From assembly GCF_004216895.1 (NCBI RefSeq), contig NZ_SGXE01000001.1, forward strand, positions 310,001-374,000: DNA of 64,000 bases, given 5' to 3'. The DNA comes from Aquimarina brevivitae. Lineage in GTDB: Bacteria; Bacteroidota; Bacteroidia; Flavobacteriales; Flavobacteriaceae. This document shows, in pieces, positions 47,345 to 55,861 of this stretch (its first letter is position 1; every line of letters starts with the position of its first letter). The notes beneath the pieces were generated by a model. It worked only from the letters and a program-made list of their open reading frames with translations, was not told the DNA's origin and ran no database searches. The translations under genes were made by a program, and so were the position numbers.

Positions 47345-48421
47345 TTACTCTTGTTCTTTATAGATACCTATGTTTAGCTCTCCTGCTGCATTCATGGATG
47401 CTCGATACATGCCCGGCGTATTAAATTCCATAGCCACATTACCTTGGTGATCAATAGCAATAACCCCTCCTGTTCCTCCAAGTTCAGTTAATTTTTTTTG
47501 AATCACTTCTGTCGTAGCCCCCTTCAAAGGAATCCCTTTATATTCCATCATTGCAGCTACATCATAGGCTACTAGTCCTCTTATAAAATACTCACCCCAT
47601 CCAGTACTGGATACTGCACAAGTAGCATTATTAGCATACGTCCCTGCACCAATAAGCGGTGCATCTCCAATTCGGTTCCATTTTTTATTGGTCATACCAC
47701 CGGTGGAAGTACCAGCTGCCAAATTACCCTGTTGGTCTAATGCTACACAACCCACAGTACCATATTTCGAGTTTTTAATGATAGGGTCATAAAAAGAAAC
47801 CGGCATTTGTGTGGTGTCTATAGCTTCTTTTTCCTTAATCCGTTGTAAGGCATCAAAGCGGTCTTGCGTAAAAAAATATTCAGGTTGTACCTGTTCTACT
47901 CCTCTTTGAGCAGCAAATTGTTCCGCACCTTTACCAGCAAGCAATACGTGGGGAGAATTTATCATTACCTCATTAGCCAGGTTTATTGGATTCTTTACTG
48001 TGGTAACACCAGCTACAGCACCTGCATTTAATGTCTTACCATCCATAATTGAAGCATCTAGTTCGTTAGTCCCCTCACTAGTAAAAACAGCTCCTTTACC
48101 TGCATTAAACAAAGGAGAATCTTCTAAAATATTTATTGTCTTTTGAACTGCTTCTAAACTTGTCCCTCCATTTTTTAGTATGGTGTGCCCTGTAGTTATC
48201 GCCTCTTTCAATTTGGCTTTGTAGGCTTGCTCCTTTTCTGGAGTCATATTTTCTTTGAGGATTGTGCCAGCTCCTCCATGGATAACCAAACCAAATGTTG
48301 GTTCGCTTGATCTAGTGTTTTCTACTGCAGCTGTTTCCTGTTGCTGTGATATTTTATCTGACTCTTGTTTACAAGAATAACTGAATAGCGTAAGCGTAAT
48401 GATTAAAAAAAGACTTCTCAT
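47345..48421 (-). CDS. Isoaspartyl peptidase / L-asparaginase lipoprotein (Ntn hydrolase)
   Basis: 358 residues. A signal with lipobox SYSC (Cys17) precedes a plant-type asparaginase. The self-cleavage site is before T222 in KYGTVGCVALD, the N-terminal nucleophile of the mature beta subunit. IHGGAGT and the GGMTNKKWNRIGDAPLIGAGTYA block match the family. It hydrolyses isoaspartyl dipeptides and asparagine. As a lipoprotein it acts outside the cytoplasm. It is upstream of the alpha-2-macroglobulin gene with a 124-bp gap. Confidence 0.93.
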   Translation of the reverse strand: MRSLFLIITLTLFSYSCKQESDKISQQQETAAVENTRSSEPTFGLVIHGGAGTILKENMTPEKEQAYKAKLKEAITTGHTILKNGGTSLEAVQKTINILEDSPLFNAGKGAVFTSEGTNELDASIMDGKTLNAGAVAGVTTVKNPINLANEVMINSPHVLLAGKGAEQFAAQRGVEQVQPEYFFTQDRFDALQRIKEKEAIDTTQMPVSFYDPIIKNSKYGTVGCVALDQQGNLAAGTSTGGMTNKKWNRIGDAPLIGAGTYANNATCAVSSTGWGEYFIRGLVAYDVAAMMEYKGIPLKGATTEVIQKKLTELGGTGGVIAIDHQGNVAMEFNTPGMYRASMNAAGELNIGIYKEQE

Positions 48422-48579
48422 AAGATATGATTTGTTGTTTTAAGATTTTAAAGGTCAAGTCTACTGACTACTCTATATGTTTACAAAAAAGAAGTTTAAA
48501 AATACCATTTTTAATTCAGTATCGATATGCTTTAAAAATTAATTAACCTTAAACTCTCAAAGCTCAATACAATTAAATT

Positions 48580-48613
48580 ATGGAATTTTTCCATACTAAT
48601 TTGGAATTTTTCC
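48580..48613 (+). promoter_or_regulatory. Two tandem palindromes upstream of the radical SAM gene (operator candidate)
   Basis: GGAATTTTTCC occurs twice, at 48582-48592 and 48603-48613, exactly 21 bp apart, about two helical turns. The first copy extends to a 7-bp-arm palindrome, TATGGAA-TTT-TTCCATA. The second overlaps the putative -33 TTTG of the promoter. The pattern suggests a dimeric repressor or activator site, unidentified. Confidence 0.5.
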
Positions 48614-48625
48614 TATATAAACATT

Positions 48626-48633
48626 TATATTTG
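48626..48633 (+). promoter_or_regulatory. Promoter -7 element of the radical SAM gene
   Basis: TATATTTG matches TAnnTTTG. A TTTG at 48600-48603 is 22 bp upstream as the -33 element. The leader to the ATG at 48685 would be about 45 bases and contains a small TTGTC-AGAA-GACAA hairpin. Confidence 0.65.
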
Positions 48634-48684
48634 AATTGAATTAAACGTCTATAGTTTGTCAGAAGACAATAATCCCTATACCAA

Positions 48685-49758
48685 ATGCAAAATGATGATC
48701 CCATAAAAGGAAGAGGAGCACAAATCCATATCGCTAATAAGTTTGAGCAATACCGTAATGTAACAGATAGTGATTTCTTAAATCATACCCTACTAGAAGA
48801 TGGAAAACTTACAAATACTAAAACAAGATTAATAGATACCTATCCAAAAACTATTGTAAATAGAGTTGATAGTCCAGATGTGGGTATGAATTATTCTTTA
48901 AATCCATATCAAGGCTGTGAACATGGTTGCGTGTATTGTTATGCTCGAAACTCACACGAATATTGGGGATATGATGCTGGTTTGGATTTTGAAAGTACAA
49001 TTTTGGTCAAAAGAAATGCGCCAGACTTATTGGAAAAAAAATTGCAAAGTAAAAGGTGGATTGCACAACCCATTGTCTTATCCGGAAATACCGATTGTTA
49101 CCAGCCCATAGAAAAGGACTTAGGTCTAACCAGAAAGTTACTTTCTCTTTTTTTAAAATATAAACACCCTGTAGGAATCATCACTAAAAACGCCCTTATT
49201 CAGCGTGATCTTGATATCCTTTCAGATTTAGCAAAAGACAACCTCATACGTGTAATTATCTCCATTACTTCCTTATCCGAAGAAACCAGACGACTATTAG
49301 AACCCAGAACTGCATCCGTTCAAAAAAAATTACAAACCATTGAAGTGCTCACAGCGTATCAAATACCTGTAAGCATTATGATGGCACCTATCATTCCCTC
49401 TTTAAACAGTCACGAAATACTAGCACTAGCTAAAGAGACCTCAATAAGGGGAGCTCATTCAATTGGTTATACAATGGTGCGATTAAACGGTGCAATAGGA
49501 ACGATCTTTACGGATTGGCTTCAACGAACTATGCCAGATAAAAAAGAAAGGATTTTGAATCAAATTAAACAATGCCACGGTGGGCAACTTAACAATAGTA
49601 ACTATGGTCAACGTATGAAAGGAAGTGGTGAATTGGCTGATCAAATCGCTCAATTATTTGGAGTAGCACGCAAAAAGTATTTTTCTAAGAACAAAACAAC
49701 TCAATTGAATTGTGAGCTCCACAAATTTCATAAAGACAATCAATACAAACTATTCTGA
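48685..49758 (+). CDS. PA0069 family radical SAM protein (SplB-like)
   Basis: 357 residues. The iron-sulfur signature is CEHGCVYCYA (CxxxCxxC) near residue 77, in the context NPYQGCEHGCVYCYARN. A TDCYQPIE motif and the MMAPIIPSLN strand follow the TIM-barrel order. The family is related to spore photoproduct lyase but lacks an assigned reaction, and this organism is not a spore former. It stands alone behind a strong promoter and the tandem palindromes, followed by a 325-bp gap. Confidence 0.92.
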   Translation: MQNDDPIKGRGAQIHIANKFEQYRNVTDSDFLNHTLLEDGKLTNTKTRLIDTYPKTIVNRVDSPDVGMNYSLNPYQGCEHGCVYCYARNSHEYWGYDAGLDFESTILVKRNAPDLLEKKLQSKRWIAQPIVLSGNTDCYQPIEKDLGLTRKLLSLFLKYKHPVGIITKNALIQRDLDILSDLAKDNLIRVIISITSLSEETRRLLEPRTASVQKKLQTIEVLTAYQIPVSIMMAPIIPSLNSHEILALAKETSIRGAHSIGYTMVRLNGAIGTIFTDWLQRTMPDKKERILNQIKQCHGGQLNNSNYGQRMKGSGELADQIAQLFGVARKKYFSKNKTTQLNCELHKFHKDNQYKLF

Positions 49759-50083
49759 GACCTGGAGGTTTAGGTTATTAACGAACACCACTAAACATCG
49801 TCAAAGTACTTGACAAACCATTGTTTGTCAAAAGAATAACTACTATAAAAAACTAATTTATTCCTAAATTTTAGCTACTTGTCTTGTATATCTCTATTAA
49901 AAATAAGTACTTAGCATTACAAGTCAAGATAAATGATTACCATAGCAAAAATAATTTTAGAATTAATCATTCGTTACATTACACTGGCCGTAGATACGGT
50001 TGCAAACTTATTTGTTTAGTTAATTAAAGCTGTTCATTTTAAGTGTACTATTATCCGCATAGGCGTAACGCCTTTAAGAATGC
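49759..50083. other. 325-bp intergenic region with a hairpin, no gene found
   Basis: AT-rich and free of convincing reading frames. It contains TTGACAAAC-CATT-GTTTGTCAA at 49810-49831, a perfect 9-bp inverted repeat that may act as a terminator for the radical SAM gene, though it lacks a T-tract. The right arm and its flank resemble sequence at 48654-48672 in the leader of that gene. Near the right edge GGCGTAACGCC (50063-50073) is a small palindrome. Confidence 0.5.
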
Positions 50084-50737
50084 TTATGGTTTGCCTTCCC
50101 ATTCTTTGTAGAACTGTGCTAAAAAGGATTCCATAAACAGGTGCCGTTCTTCAGCAATTGCCTTTGCAGTATCCGTATTCATTTTATCTTTGAGCAACAG
50201 TAATTTTTCGTAAAAATGATTGATTGTTGGCGCTTTTGAGCGCTTGTACTCTTCTTTAGACATCGATAAATTTGGTGGAATTTGTGGGTCATACAAAGGC
50301 CTATTTTTAAACCCACCATAGTTAAAACAACGGGCAATACCAATAGCTCCTATCGCATCTAATCGATCTGCATCTTGCACTACCTGTAATTCTTTGGATG
50401 TAAATGAAGTGGTAAAGTTGCCTCCCTTAAAAGAAACGTTTTCAATAATTCTTACTACATGATCTACAATGGAATGGTGTACGCCTATTTTGGTTAAAAA
50501 ATCCTTGGCCATCGCAGGACCAACAGATTCATCACCATCATTAAATTTAGCATCAGCAATATCGTGTAGTAGCGCAGCTAATGCTACCACCAGTGGATCT
50601 ACTTTTTCTTTACTAGCAATCACAAGCGCATTTTTATATACGCGTTCCGTATGAAACCAATCGTGACCTCCTTCAGCATCTTTAAGCGTTTTTTTTACAA
50701 AAGCAATCGTTACTTCAATGAAGTCCGAATTTTTCAT
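50084..50737 (-). CDS. HD-domain phosphohydrolase
   Basis: 217 residues of the HD superfamily. HDWFHTERV supplies the first His and Asp, ALLHDIADAKF the HD pair, and DADRLDAIGAIGIAR the final Asp. Proteins like this (YedJ type) hydrolyse phosphate esters or pyrophosphate bonds; the nucleotide substrate is not determined. It is the third gene of a minus-strand operon after plsC and the acyl-ACP desaturase, starting 6 bp after the desaturase stop. That context does not prove a lipid role. Confidence 0.92.
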   Translation of the reverse strand: MKNSDFIEVTIAFVKKTLKDAEGGHDWFHTERVYKNALVIASKEKVDPLVVALAALLHDIADAKFNDGDESVGPAMAKDFLTKIGVHHSIVDHVVRIIENVSFKGGNFTTSFTSKELQVVQDADRLDAIGAIGIARCFNYGGFKNRPLYDPQIPPNLSMSKEEYKRSKAPTINHFYEKLLLLKDKMNTDTAKAIAEERHLFMESFLAQFYKEWEGKP

Positions 50738-50743
50738 AAACTT

Positions 50744-51739
50744 CTATTTTATTAAAGCAGGTTCCACCCATTTAAATTGAAATACATCCTTAGGTATTAC
50801 TAAACGTTCATTGATTCGCTGCATTCTTGCAGGTAACTTCATTACAAAATCTCTTGCTTTTTCTGCTTCATCGTTTAGATCTGTTAACTTATCAATATTC
50901 CATTTATCAATAAGCTTTTTCATGATATCTATGTAGTCTTGAGAAGTATACACCCCTAAGCGCTGTGCTGCATAAGAAAATTCTTCAAAAGCAGACCCTA
51001 TACTTTGACCAGATTCTCTCAAAAAATGTGCTGGCATAACAATTTTCTTTTTCATCATATCGCTAAATGCAATCATCATTTGACTAGGGTCAACCTCAAA
51101 AATACTACGCACAAACTCGCTATAGGCATTATAATGACGCATTTCATCCCCTGAAATAATTTTACACATTTTAGCTAAAGATTTATTAGAATACTCTCTA
51201 GCCAACTTGGCAACGCGATTATGCGAAATATACGTTGCTAACTCCTGAAAACTAGTATATACAAAGTTCTTATAAGGGTCCTGATCTGTACCAATATCAA
51301 AACCATCGGCTATCAAGTGTTGAGTTGTTCGTTCAATCTCCTTCATATTTACTCTACCAGATAGGTAAAGGTATTTATTGAGCACATCTCCATGTCTGTT
51401 TTCTTCTCCTGTCCAGTAGCGGGTCCATCGAGACCAGGCGTTGCCACCTTCTTGCTGATTGATTCCTTCCACATCCATCAACCACGACTCATATGTTGGC
51501 AGGGCTTCTTCTGTTATGGTATCTCCAACCAAAACTACCCAAAAGTCATAGGGTAACTCTTTAGCAAGTTCTCGGAGTTCTTTAACCTCTTCAAAAAAAG
51601 TTTCTTCATTTTGAGAGTCCGGTAAAAAATCTGTAGGCTGCCAAATTTTGTCTACAGGAATGAGGAACTCCTCTATATAATCATCCACCTTTTTTTCTAG
51701 TAAGGTCATTACTTCTAATCGAATATTATCTAAAGCCAT
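50744..51739 (-). CDS. Acyl-[acyl-carrier-protein] desaturase (soluble diiron type)
   Basis: 331 residues, the plant-type stearoyl-ACP desaturase fold. The diiron ligands are visible as E113 and H116 in EENRHG, E199 and H202 in DEMRHYNAY, E77/E78 and E166. It inserts a cis double bond into ACP-bound fatty acids using O2 and ferredoxin. There is no membrane segment. It sits 3 bp after plsC, so a role in adjusting phospholipid saturation follows from both sequence and neighbours. Confidence 0.92.
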   Translation of the reverse strand: MALDNIRLEVMTLLEKKVDDYIEEFLIPVDKIWQPTDFLPDSQNEETFFEEVKELRELAKELPYDFWVVLVGDTITEEALPTYESWLMDVEGINQQEGGNAWSRWTRYWTGEENRHGDVLNKYLYLSGRVNMKEIERTTQHLIADGFDIGTDQDPYKNFVYTSFQELATYISHNRVAKLAREYSNKSLAKMCKIISGDEMRHYNAYSEFVRSIFEVDPSQMMIAFSDMMKKKIVMPAHFLRESGQSIGSAFEEFSYAAQRLGVYTSQDYIDIMKKLIDKWNIDKLTDLNDEAEKARDFVMKLPARMQRINERLVIPKDVFQFKWVEPALIK

Positions 51740-51742
51740 AAC

Positions 51743-52483
51743 TTATTTTTTTATAATGTTCTGTGTGATTTTTTGTTGTATGTTTTCTATCAAATGATCT
51801 GGTGACAATTCACTTACCGCTATAGGTTCTTCAATCGTTAGGGTTAAATGTATGCCAATACCCATCGGAAAATTACCATAACGCAATAGTTTCCAGCTAT
51901 TATTTATAGCCACCGGTACCACCACCGCATCAGGTATATGTTTAAAAAGTACCTTGAGCCCTGTGCCCGCAAAATTTTTAGGCTGACCGTTTCTGCTTCG
52001 GGTACCTTCAGGAAAAATAACAGCCGCATACTTATGCTCTTTAACGTAATTGGAAAACCTAATCAACTCTGGTATGGATTGCTTTGGGTTTTTGCGATCA
52101 ATCAAGGCATTACCTCCGTGCCTAAGATTAAATGAAATACTTGGAATGCCTTTTCCTAATTCTATTTTTGATATAAATTTAGGGTAATGCTTTCGAAGTG
52201 CCCAGGTAATTAACGGAATATCAAACATACTTTGATGATTCGATACAATAATTAAAGGTTTTCCTTGAGGAATAACAAATTTTTTGCGAAAACTTATATA
52301 GACTCCCAAAAGGCTAAGACTCCCTAAAATGGATAGATTTAAATAATTTACCACGGTGTTATGGGCTGATCGACCTCCTAATTGTAAGGCAAGCCATTGC
52401 AAAGGGTGAAAGACTACCAGAATTAGACCAAATACCAGATAAAATAGAATACTAAATGGATATGAAATGAGTTTTTTAAGCAC
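51743..52483 (-). CDS. plsC: 1-acyl-sn-glycerol-3-phosphate acyltransferase
   Basis: 246 residues with one or two N-terminal membrane helices. The acyltransferase motifs are N82-H83-x4-D88 in SNHQSMFDIP and FPEGTRSRNG near residues 158-167, the HX4D and PEGTR blocks. It makes phosphatidic acid from lysophosphatidic acid. The reading frame begins at GTG 52483. First gene of the operon plsC, acyl-ACP desaturase, HD hydrolase, with intergenic gaps of 3-6 bp. Confidence 0.94.
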   Translation of the reverse strand: MLKKLISYPFSILFYLVFGLILVVFHPLQWLALQLGGRSAHNTVVNYLNLSILGSLSLLGVYISFRKKFVIPQGKPLIIVSNHQSMFDIPLITWALRKHYPKFISKIELGKGIPSISFNLRHGGNALIDRKNPKQSIPELIRFSNYVKEHKYAAVIFPEGTRSRNGQPKNFAGTGLKVLFKHIPDAVVVPVAINNSWKLLRYGNFPMGIGIHLTLTIEEPIAVSELSPDHLIENIQQKITQNIIKK

Positions 52484-52643
52484 CTTTATTTGATTTGTGA
52501 AATTTTACTTTTCTCAACTAAAAAAGAAGCTGCAAGGTCTTACAATATTTTAAGTTAACCAATGCAAATTCGGATAAATTACTATGCAAGAATAGTATCC
52601 GTAAAAATGATGAGCATTCGTACATTTTCAAGTAAGCACTGAC

Positions 52644-52671
52644 ATAAAAAAAGCCGCCAAAAAGGCGGCTT
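52644..52671 (-). terminator. Rho-independent terminator of the bacilliredoxin gene
   Basis: AAGCCGCC (52651-52658) and GGCGGCTT (52664-52671) form a perfect 8-bp GC-rich stem with a 5-base loop. On the minus strand it is followed by seven T's, so it ends the bacilliredoxin transcript. Confidence 0.88.
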
Positions 52672-52687
52672 ATCTATACTAAATTAC

Positions 52688-53098
52688 TTAACAGTGATCG
52701 TTATAAGCATCTTTCAGGTTTTCTGCAATCATTTCCGCAGGTCTTCCCTCAATATGGTGTCTTTCTAACATATGTACTAATTCACCGTCCTTAAATAAGG
52801 CCATAGAAGGAGAAGAAGGTGGAAATGGCACCATGTAAGATCTCGCCTTATCTGTTGCTTCTCTATCTACCCCAGCAAAAACAGTCACTAGGTTATCTGG
52901 CCTTTTCTCATTATCTAAGGAGTACTTAGCACCTGGTCTAGCATTTGCTGCAGCACATCCGCAAACAGAGTTTACTACAACTAGGGTAGTTCCCTTTTTA
53001 GTTATTGCTTGATCAACTTCTTCTTCTGTATGTAATTCTTGAAAACCTATACTAGTCAGATCCTCTCTCATAGGTTTTACCAATTCTGCTGGATACAT
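52688..53098 (-). CDS. Bacilliredoxin, BrxA/BrxB (YphP) family
   Basis: 136 residues with a thioredoxin-like fold and the family CGC motif at C46-G-C48 in NSVCGCAAANARPG. In Firmicutes these proteins remove bacillithiol from S-bacillithiolated proteins; some Bacteroidota make bacillithiol too. Single-gene unit with its own terminator. A minus-strand TATCTTTA (53133-53140) upstream is a plausible -7 element. Confidence 0.93.
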   Translation of the reverse strand: MYPAELVKPMREDLTSIGFQELHTEEEVDQAITKKGTTLVVVNSVCGCAAANARPGAKYSLDNEKRPDNLVTVFAGVDREATDKARSYMVPFPPSSPSMALFKDGELVHMLERHHIEGRPAEMIAENLKDAYNDHC

Positions 53099-53279
53099 AT
53101 TTTCTTTATTTTTCGTGTTACAATTTTTGATAAAGATACGAATATCATACCATTATACGAGGCTTACTAATTTTGTCTGTTAAAAATGGAAAACCTGACA
53201 ATTTTTCTAGTTTAGTAACAAATATTGTATTAAATCTACTTATACAAAGGTGACACTACTTATTTTTTTTATAACTAGT

Positions 53280-53287
53280 ATCTTTGC
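53280..53287 (+). promoter_or_regulatory. Promoter -7 element of the DjlA-like gene
   Basis: TATCTTTG matches TAnnTTTG and lies 18 bp before the ATG at 53306, leaving a very short leader. Confidence 0.6.
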
Positions 53288-53305
53288 CGCTTAATTGATT
53301 GATTT

Positions 53306-54040
53306 ATGATAAAATGGTTCGCCGCCATAGTTGGGTATTCTTTTTTTAGGTTTCCAGGAGCACTTTTGGGATTTATCGTAGGTAGTTTGATAGACTCCGT
53401 AACAAGCGGTAAATCCAAAACAATAAAACAAACCTTTGCGACAAAACAACAAGTAACTCCCCGAGATTTTGAGTTAAATCTACTATCCCTTTCCTCAATT
53501 GTGATAAAAGCGGATGGCCACATTAACCAAACAGAATTAGACTATGTGCGGCAGTATTTTGTAAATGCCTATGGTAAGGACCGGGCCAATGCAACTTTTA
53601 GAACTTTTAATGAAATTATAAAAAACAGACAAGTCAATGCAGCTAGGATATGTATGGTCATCAATCAACATACACGTTATGCAACCAGATTACAGATTCT
53701 ACACTTTTTATTTGGGATTGCTAATGCCGATGGTCAGGTAAGTACTGCTGAAGCTAACGAGATAGAACGCATCGCAGGATTTTTAAGAATTAATTTCAAA
53801 GATTTTGAAAGTATTAAAGCGATGTTCTTTAGAACAGGAGACCACTATTATAAAATATTAGAAATTGAAAAATCGGCTTCCGACGCTGAGATAAAAAAAG
53901 CCTATAGAACAATGGCAAAAAAGTATCATCCAGATAAACTTCAACAAATGGATGACGCTTATAAAAAAGGTGCTGAAGAAAAATTTAGAGCCGTACAAGA
54001 AGCTTACGAGCAAATCCGAAAAGAAAGGGGTTTTTCGTAA
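53306..54040 (+). CDS. DjlA-like co-chaperone (TerB-like plus J domain)
   Basis: 244 residues. A short N-terminal hydrophobic, glycine-containing segment (residues 5-30) is like the DjlA membrane anchor. Residues about 55-165 form a TerB-like helical domain ([19 protein letters not shown]). The C-terminal 60 residues are a J domain with YHPDK at about 207-211, which stimulates DnaK. DnaK itself is not in the window. Convergent with crtY, 20 bp apart. Confidence 0.88.
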   Translation: MIKWFAAIVGYSFFRFPGALLGFIVGSLIDSVTSGKSKTIKQTFATKQQVTPRDFELNLLSLSSIVIKADGHINQTELDYVRQYFVNAYGKDRANATFRTFNEIIKNRQVNAARICMVINQHTRYATRLQILHFLFGIANADGQVSTAEANEIERIAGFLRINFKDFESIKAMFFRTGDHYYKILEIEKSASDAEIKKAYRTMAKKYHPDKLQQMDDAYKKGAEEKFRAVQEAYEQIRKERGFS

Positions 54041-54060
54041 TTAGTTGAGTCAAAAAAATT

Positions 54061-55227
54061 CTATTTTTTAGCAGTAACTAATTCACTCCATACTCTTTTG
54101 AAAAAAAGCTTGGTAAATGTAAACGTTGGCATACTGCTCATAATCTTTAGTTCTTCTATAAAGCTAGTCTCTTCATCTAAAAATCTAAAAATCAAAGAAG
54201 AATGATTTTTTTCGAACATCCGAGAAAACACCATACCCCCCTTGCTATTATTAGCATACAAATAGTCTAAGAATAATAAGTCATAAAACCAGAATCTGTT
54301 TTTTGAAACAAATTTACGCAGTGGCTTTTCTGATTTGATAAAAGGAATCAGTTGTGATGTTTTCTTAATTGTATTCCTAAAGGTATACCCCGTACTTGCC
54401 TTAGTCCATCCCCCTGCGGTGCCAATATGTAAAATATTGTCACTGTTATTTTTCCAAAATTTATAGCAAGACATCGGTATACAACCCCCTTCTTTTCTTA
54501 CAATTTCATAATCCTCAATTCCCAGTTGAGCTAAATATGCTTTTATACCCTCTTCATACTCTTCTTTACTTAATAGCTCCTTTGAAAAAAGTGTGTATTC
54601 TATGAGTGCCATATCTTTTGCAAATGGCAAAACATAAATAAAGCGCGTGTTACCGCTTTGGGGTATCGAAAAATCCATAAAAGTAGCAACGGAGTCATCG
54701 AATTGAGGGGATGAAGTTTTTACAAACCACCCTATGAAATGTTGTTGTAATAAGGGGTATCGTTTACTACTATTAAACTCTTGATCAAATGGAATACTAT
54801 TAATTACCTTAGTTGCTTTGTACTTTTCTTTATTGGTGATTACTTCTACAAAACTTCCTTGATCTTGTATATCTTCTACTCGTTCATATTGTTGAGTAAT
54901 TTGAGGAGATGACTTAATTACAGCGAGCGTCTTTTCATAAAAATCTAAGCTAGAAATATGCTTATAAGAAAATGGTCTTATGTCAAACCGTTTATCGAGC
55001 TGATCGCTTTTAAAATTTATGTAGTCCCAGTTTTTACTTACGATATCCTCAAAAGGTCCACTCTTGGAATCCCAAAAGCACCAGGTTCTGTCATCTTTAT
55101 CTTTTTCTTGAGAATCTAGTAATAAGATTTTCTTGTCCTCAAAAAAGCGGTCACCGATCATTCGATACGCCAACATAAGCCCTGCAGCACCGCTTCCTGA
55201 TATGATATAATCGAAATTTTTAATCAT
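54061..55227 (-). CDS. crtY: Lycopene cyclase (CrtY/CrtL flavoprotein family)
   Basis: 388 residues. The dinucleotide loop YIISGSGAAGLMLAYRM is at 6-22, and the family-typical WCFWDSK and the later IGTAGGWTKASTGYTF segment are present. It closes one or both ends of lycopene into beta rings. Third gene of the operon, overlapping the CruF-like gene by 4 bp (ATGA type). A frame-shift or broken motif is not seen. Confidence 0.92.
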   Translation of the reverse strand: MIKNFDYIISGSGAAGLMLAYRMIGDRFFEDKKILLLDSQEKDKDDRTWCFWDSKSGPFEDIVSKNWDYINFKSDQLDKRFDIRPFSYKHISSLDFYEKTLAVIKSSPQITQQYERVEDIQDQGSFVEVITNKEKYKATKVINSIPFDQEFNSSKRYPLLQQHFIGWFVKTSSPQFDDSVATFMDFSIPQSGNTRFIYVLPFAKDMALIEYTLFSKELLSKEEYEEGIKAYLAQLGIEDYEIVRKEGGCIPMSCYKFWKNNSDNILHIGTAGGWTKASTGYTFRNTIKKTSQLIPFIKSEKPLRKFVSKNRFWFYDLLFLDYLYANNSKGGMVFSRMFEKNHSSLIFRFLDEETSFIEELKIMSSMPTFTFTKLFFKRVWSELVTAKK

Positions 55228-55850
55228 AAGTATAAAAATGAAGCAAAAAATAATGCTATAGCCATAAAAATATGAAGTGCTAATGCAAAGTTAAACTGTC
55301 GCTGCAACTTCTGATAAACCAAATGGATGCCTATCGCTACAATAAACCAACCTATATAGTTCTGTATAGGAACAACACCGTTTTTGAATTCCCAAAAATC
55401 GAATCTAGGCGCTGAGATTTCGATTATTAGATCAAGAAAAACCATCATTATAGCAGCAATGATCGCACAACTAATCCATCCTGGGCAAATTCTTTTAGCA
55501 ATAGCAGCGGAACAGTATACTAAAATCGCCCAATTAACCCCTATAAGTATGGGAACGCCTAAAACCTTATACCCCAGATTAGCACCGTAGGCATATTCTC
55601 CAAAAATTAAACCATAGTTTACACCCAGAAATTCGACAAAAATACCCACTAAGAATGGTAATAAAAGATTGATCGCGGTTTTGGACCATGCTGTGGCATT
55701 CCAAAGAATTAAAAAAAGATATACTAAAAGATGCAAAGCTGTCAACGACAGAAATTGGGTTTCAAAGCCAGTAGCAATACCGATAACTCCAGATATGGTA
55801 AACAACCAAACTGTTATAATGGAAATTCTTAATTTTTTATCTGAACGCAT
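55224..55850 (-). CDS. CruF-like carotenoid biosynthesis membrane protein (DUF422)
   Basis: About 208 residues with six or seven membrane helices. The GVNYGLIFGEYAYG and VPILIGVNWAILVY segments match the DUF422 carotenoid family. It includes CruF, the 1',2'-hydratase of cyanobacterial myxol synthesis, and the haloarchaeal bisanhydrobacterioruberin hydratase. I choose ATG 55850 (MRSDKKLRIS), 11 bp after the crtI stop; an in-frame start at 55907 would overlap crtI by 46 bp. It lies between crtI and crtY, and overlaps crtY by 4 bp. Confidence 0.8.
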   Translation of the reverse strand: MRSDKKLRISIITVWLFTISGVIGIATGFETQFLSLTALHLLVYLFLILWNATAWSKTAINLLLPFLVGIFVEFLGVNYGLIFGEYAYGANLGYKVLGVPILIGVNWAILVYCSAAIAKRICPGWISCAIIAAIMMVFLDLIIEISAPRFDFWEFKNGVVPIQNYIGWFIVAIGIHLVYQKLQRQFNFALALHIFMAIALFFASFLYL

Positions 55851-55861
55851 ATATTTTCCGA

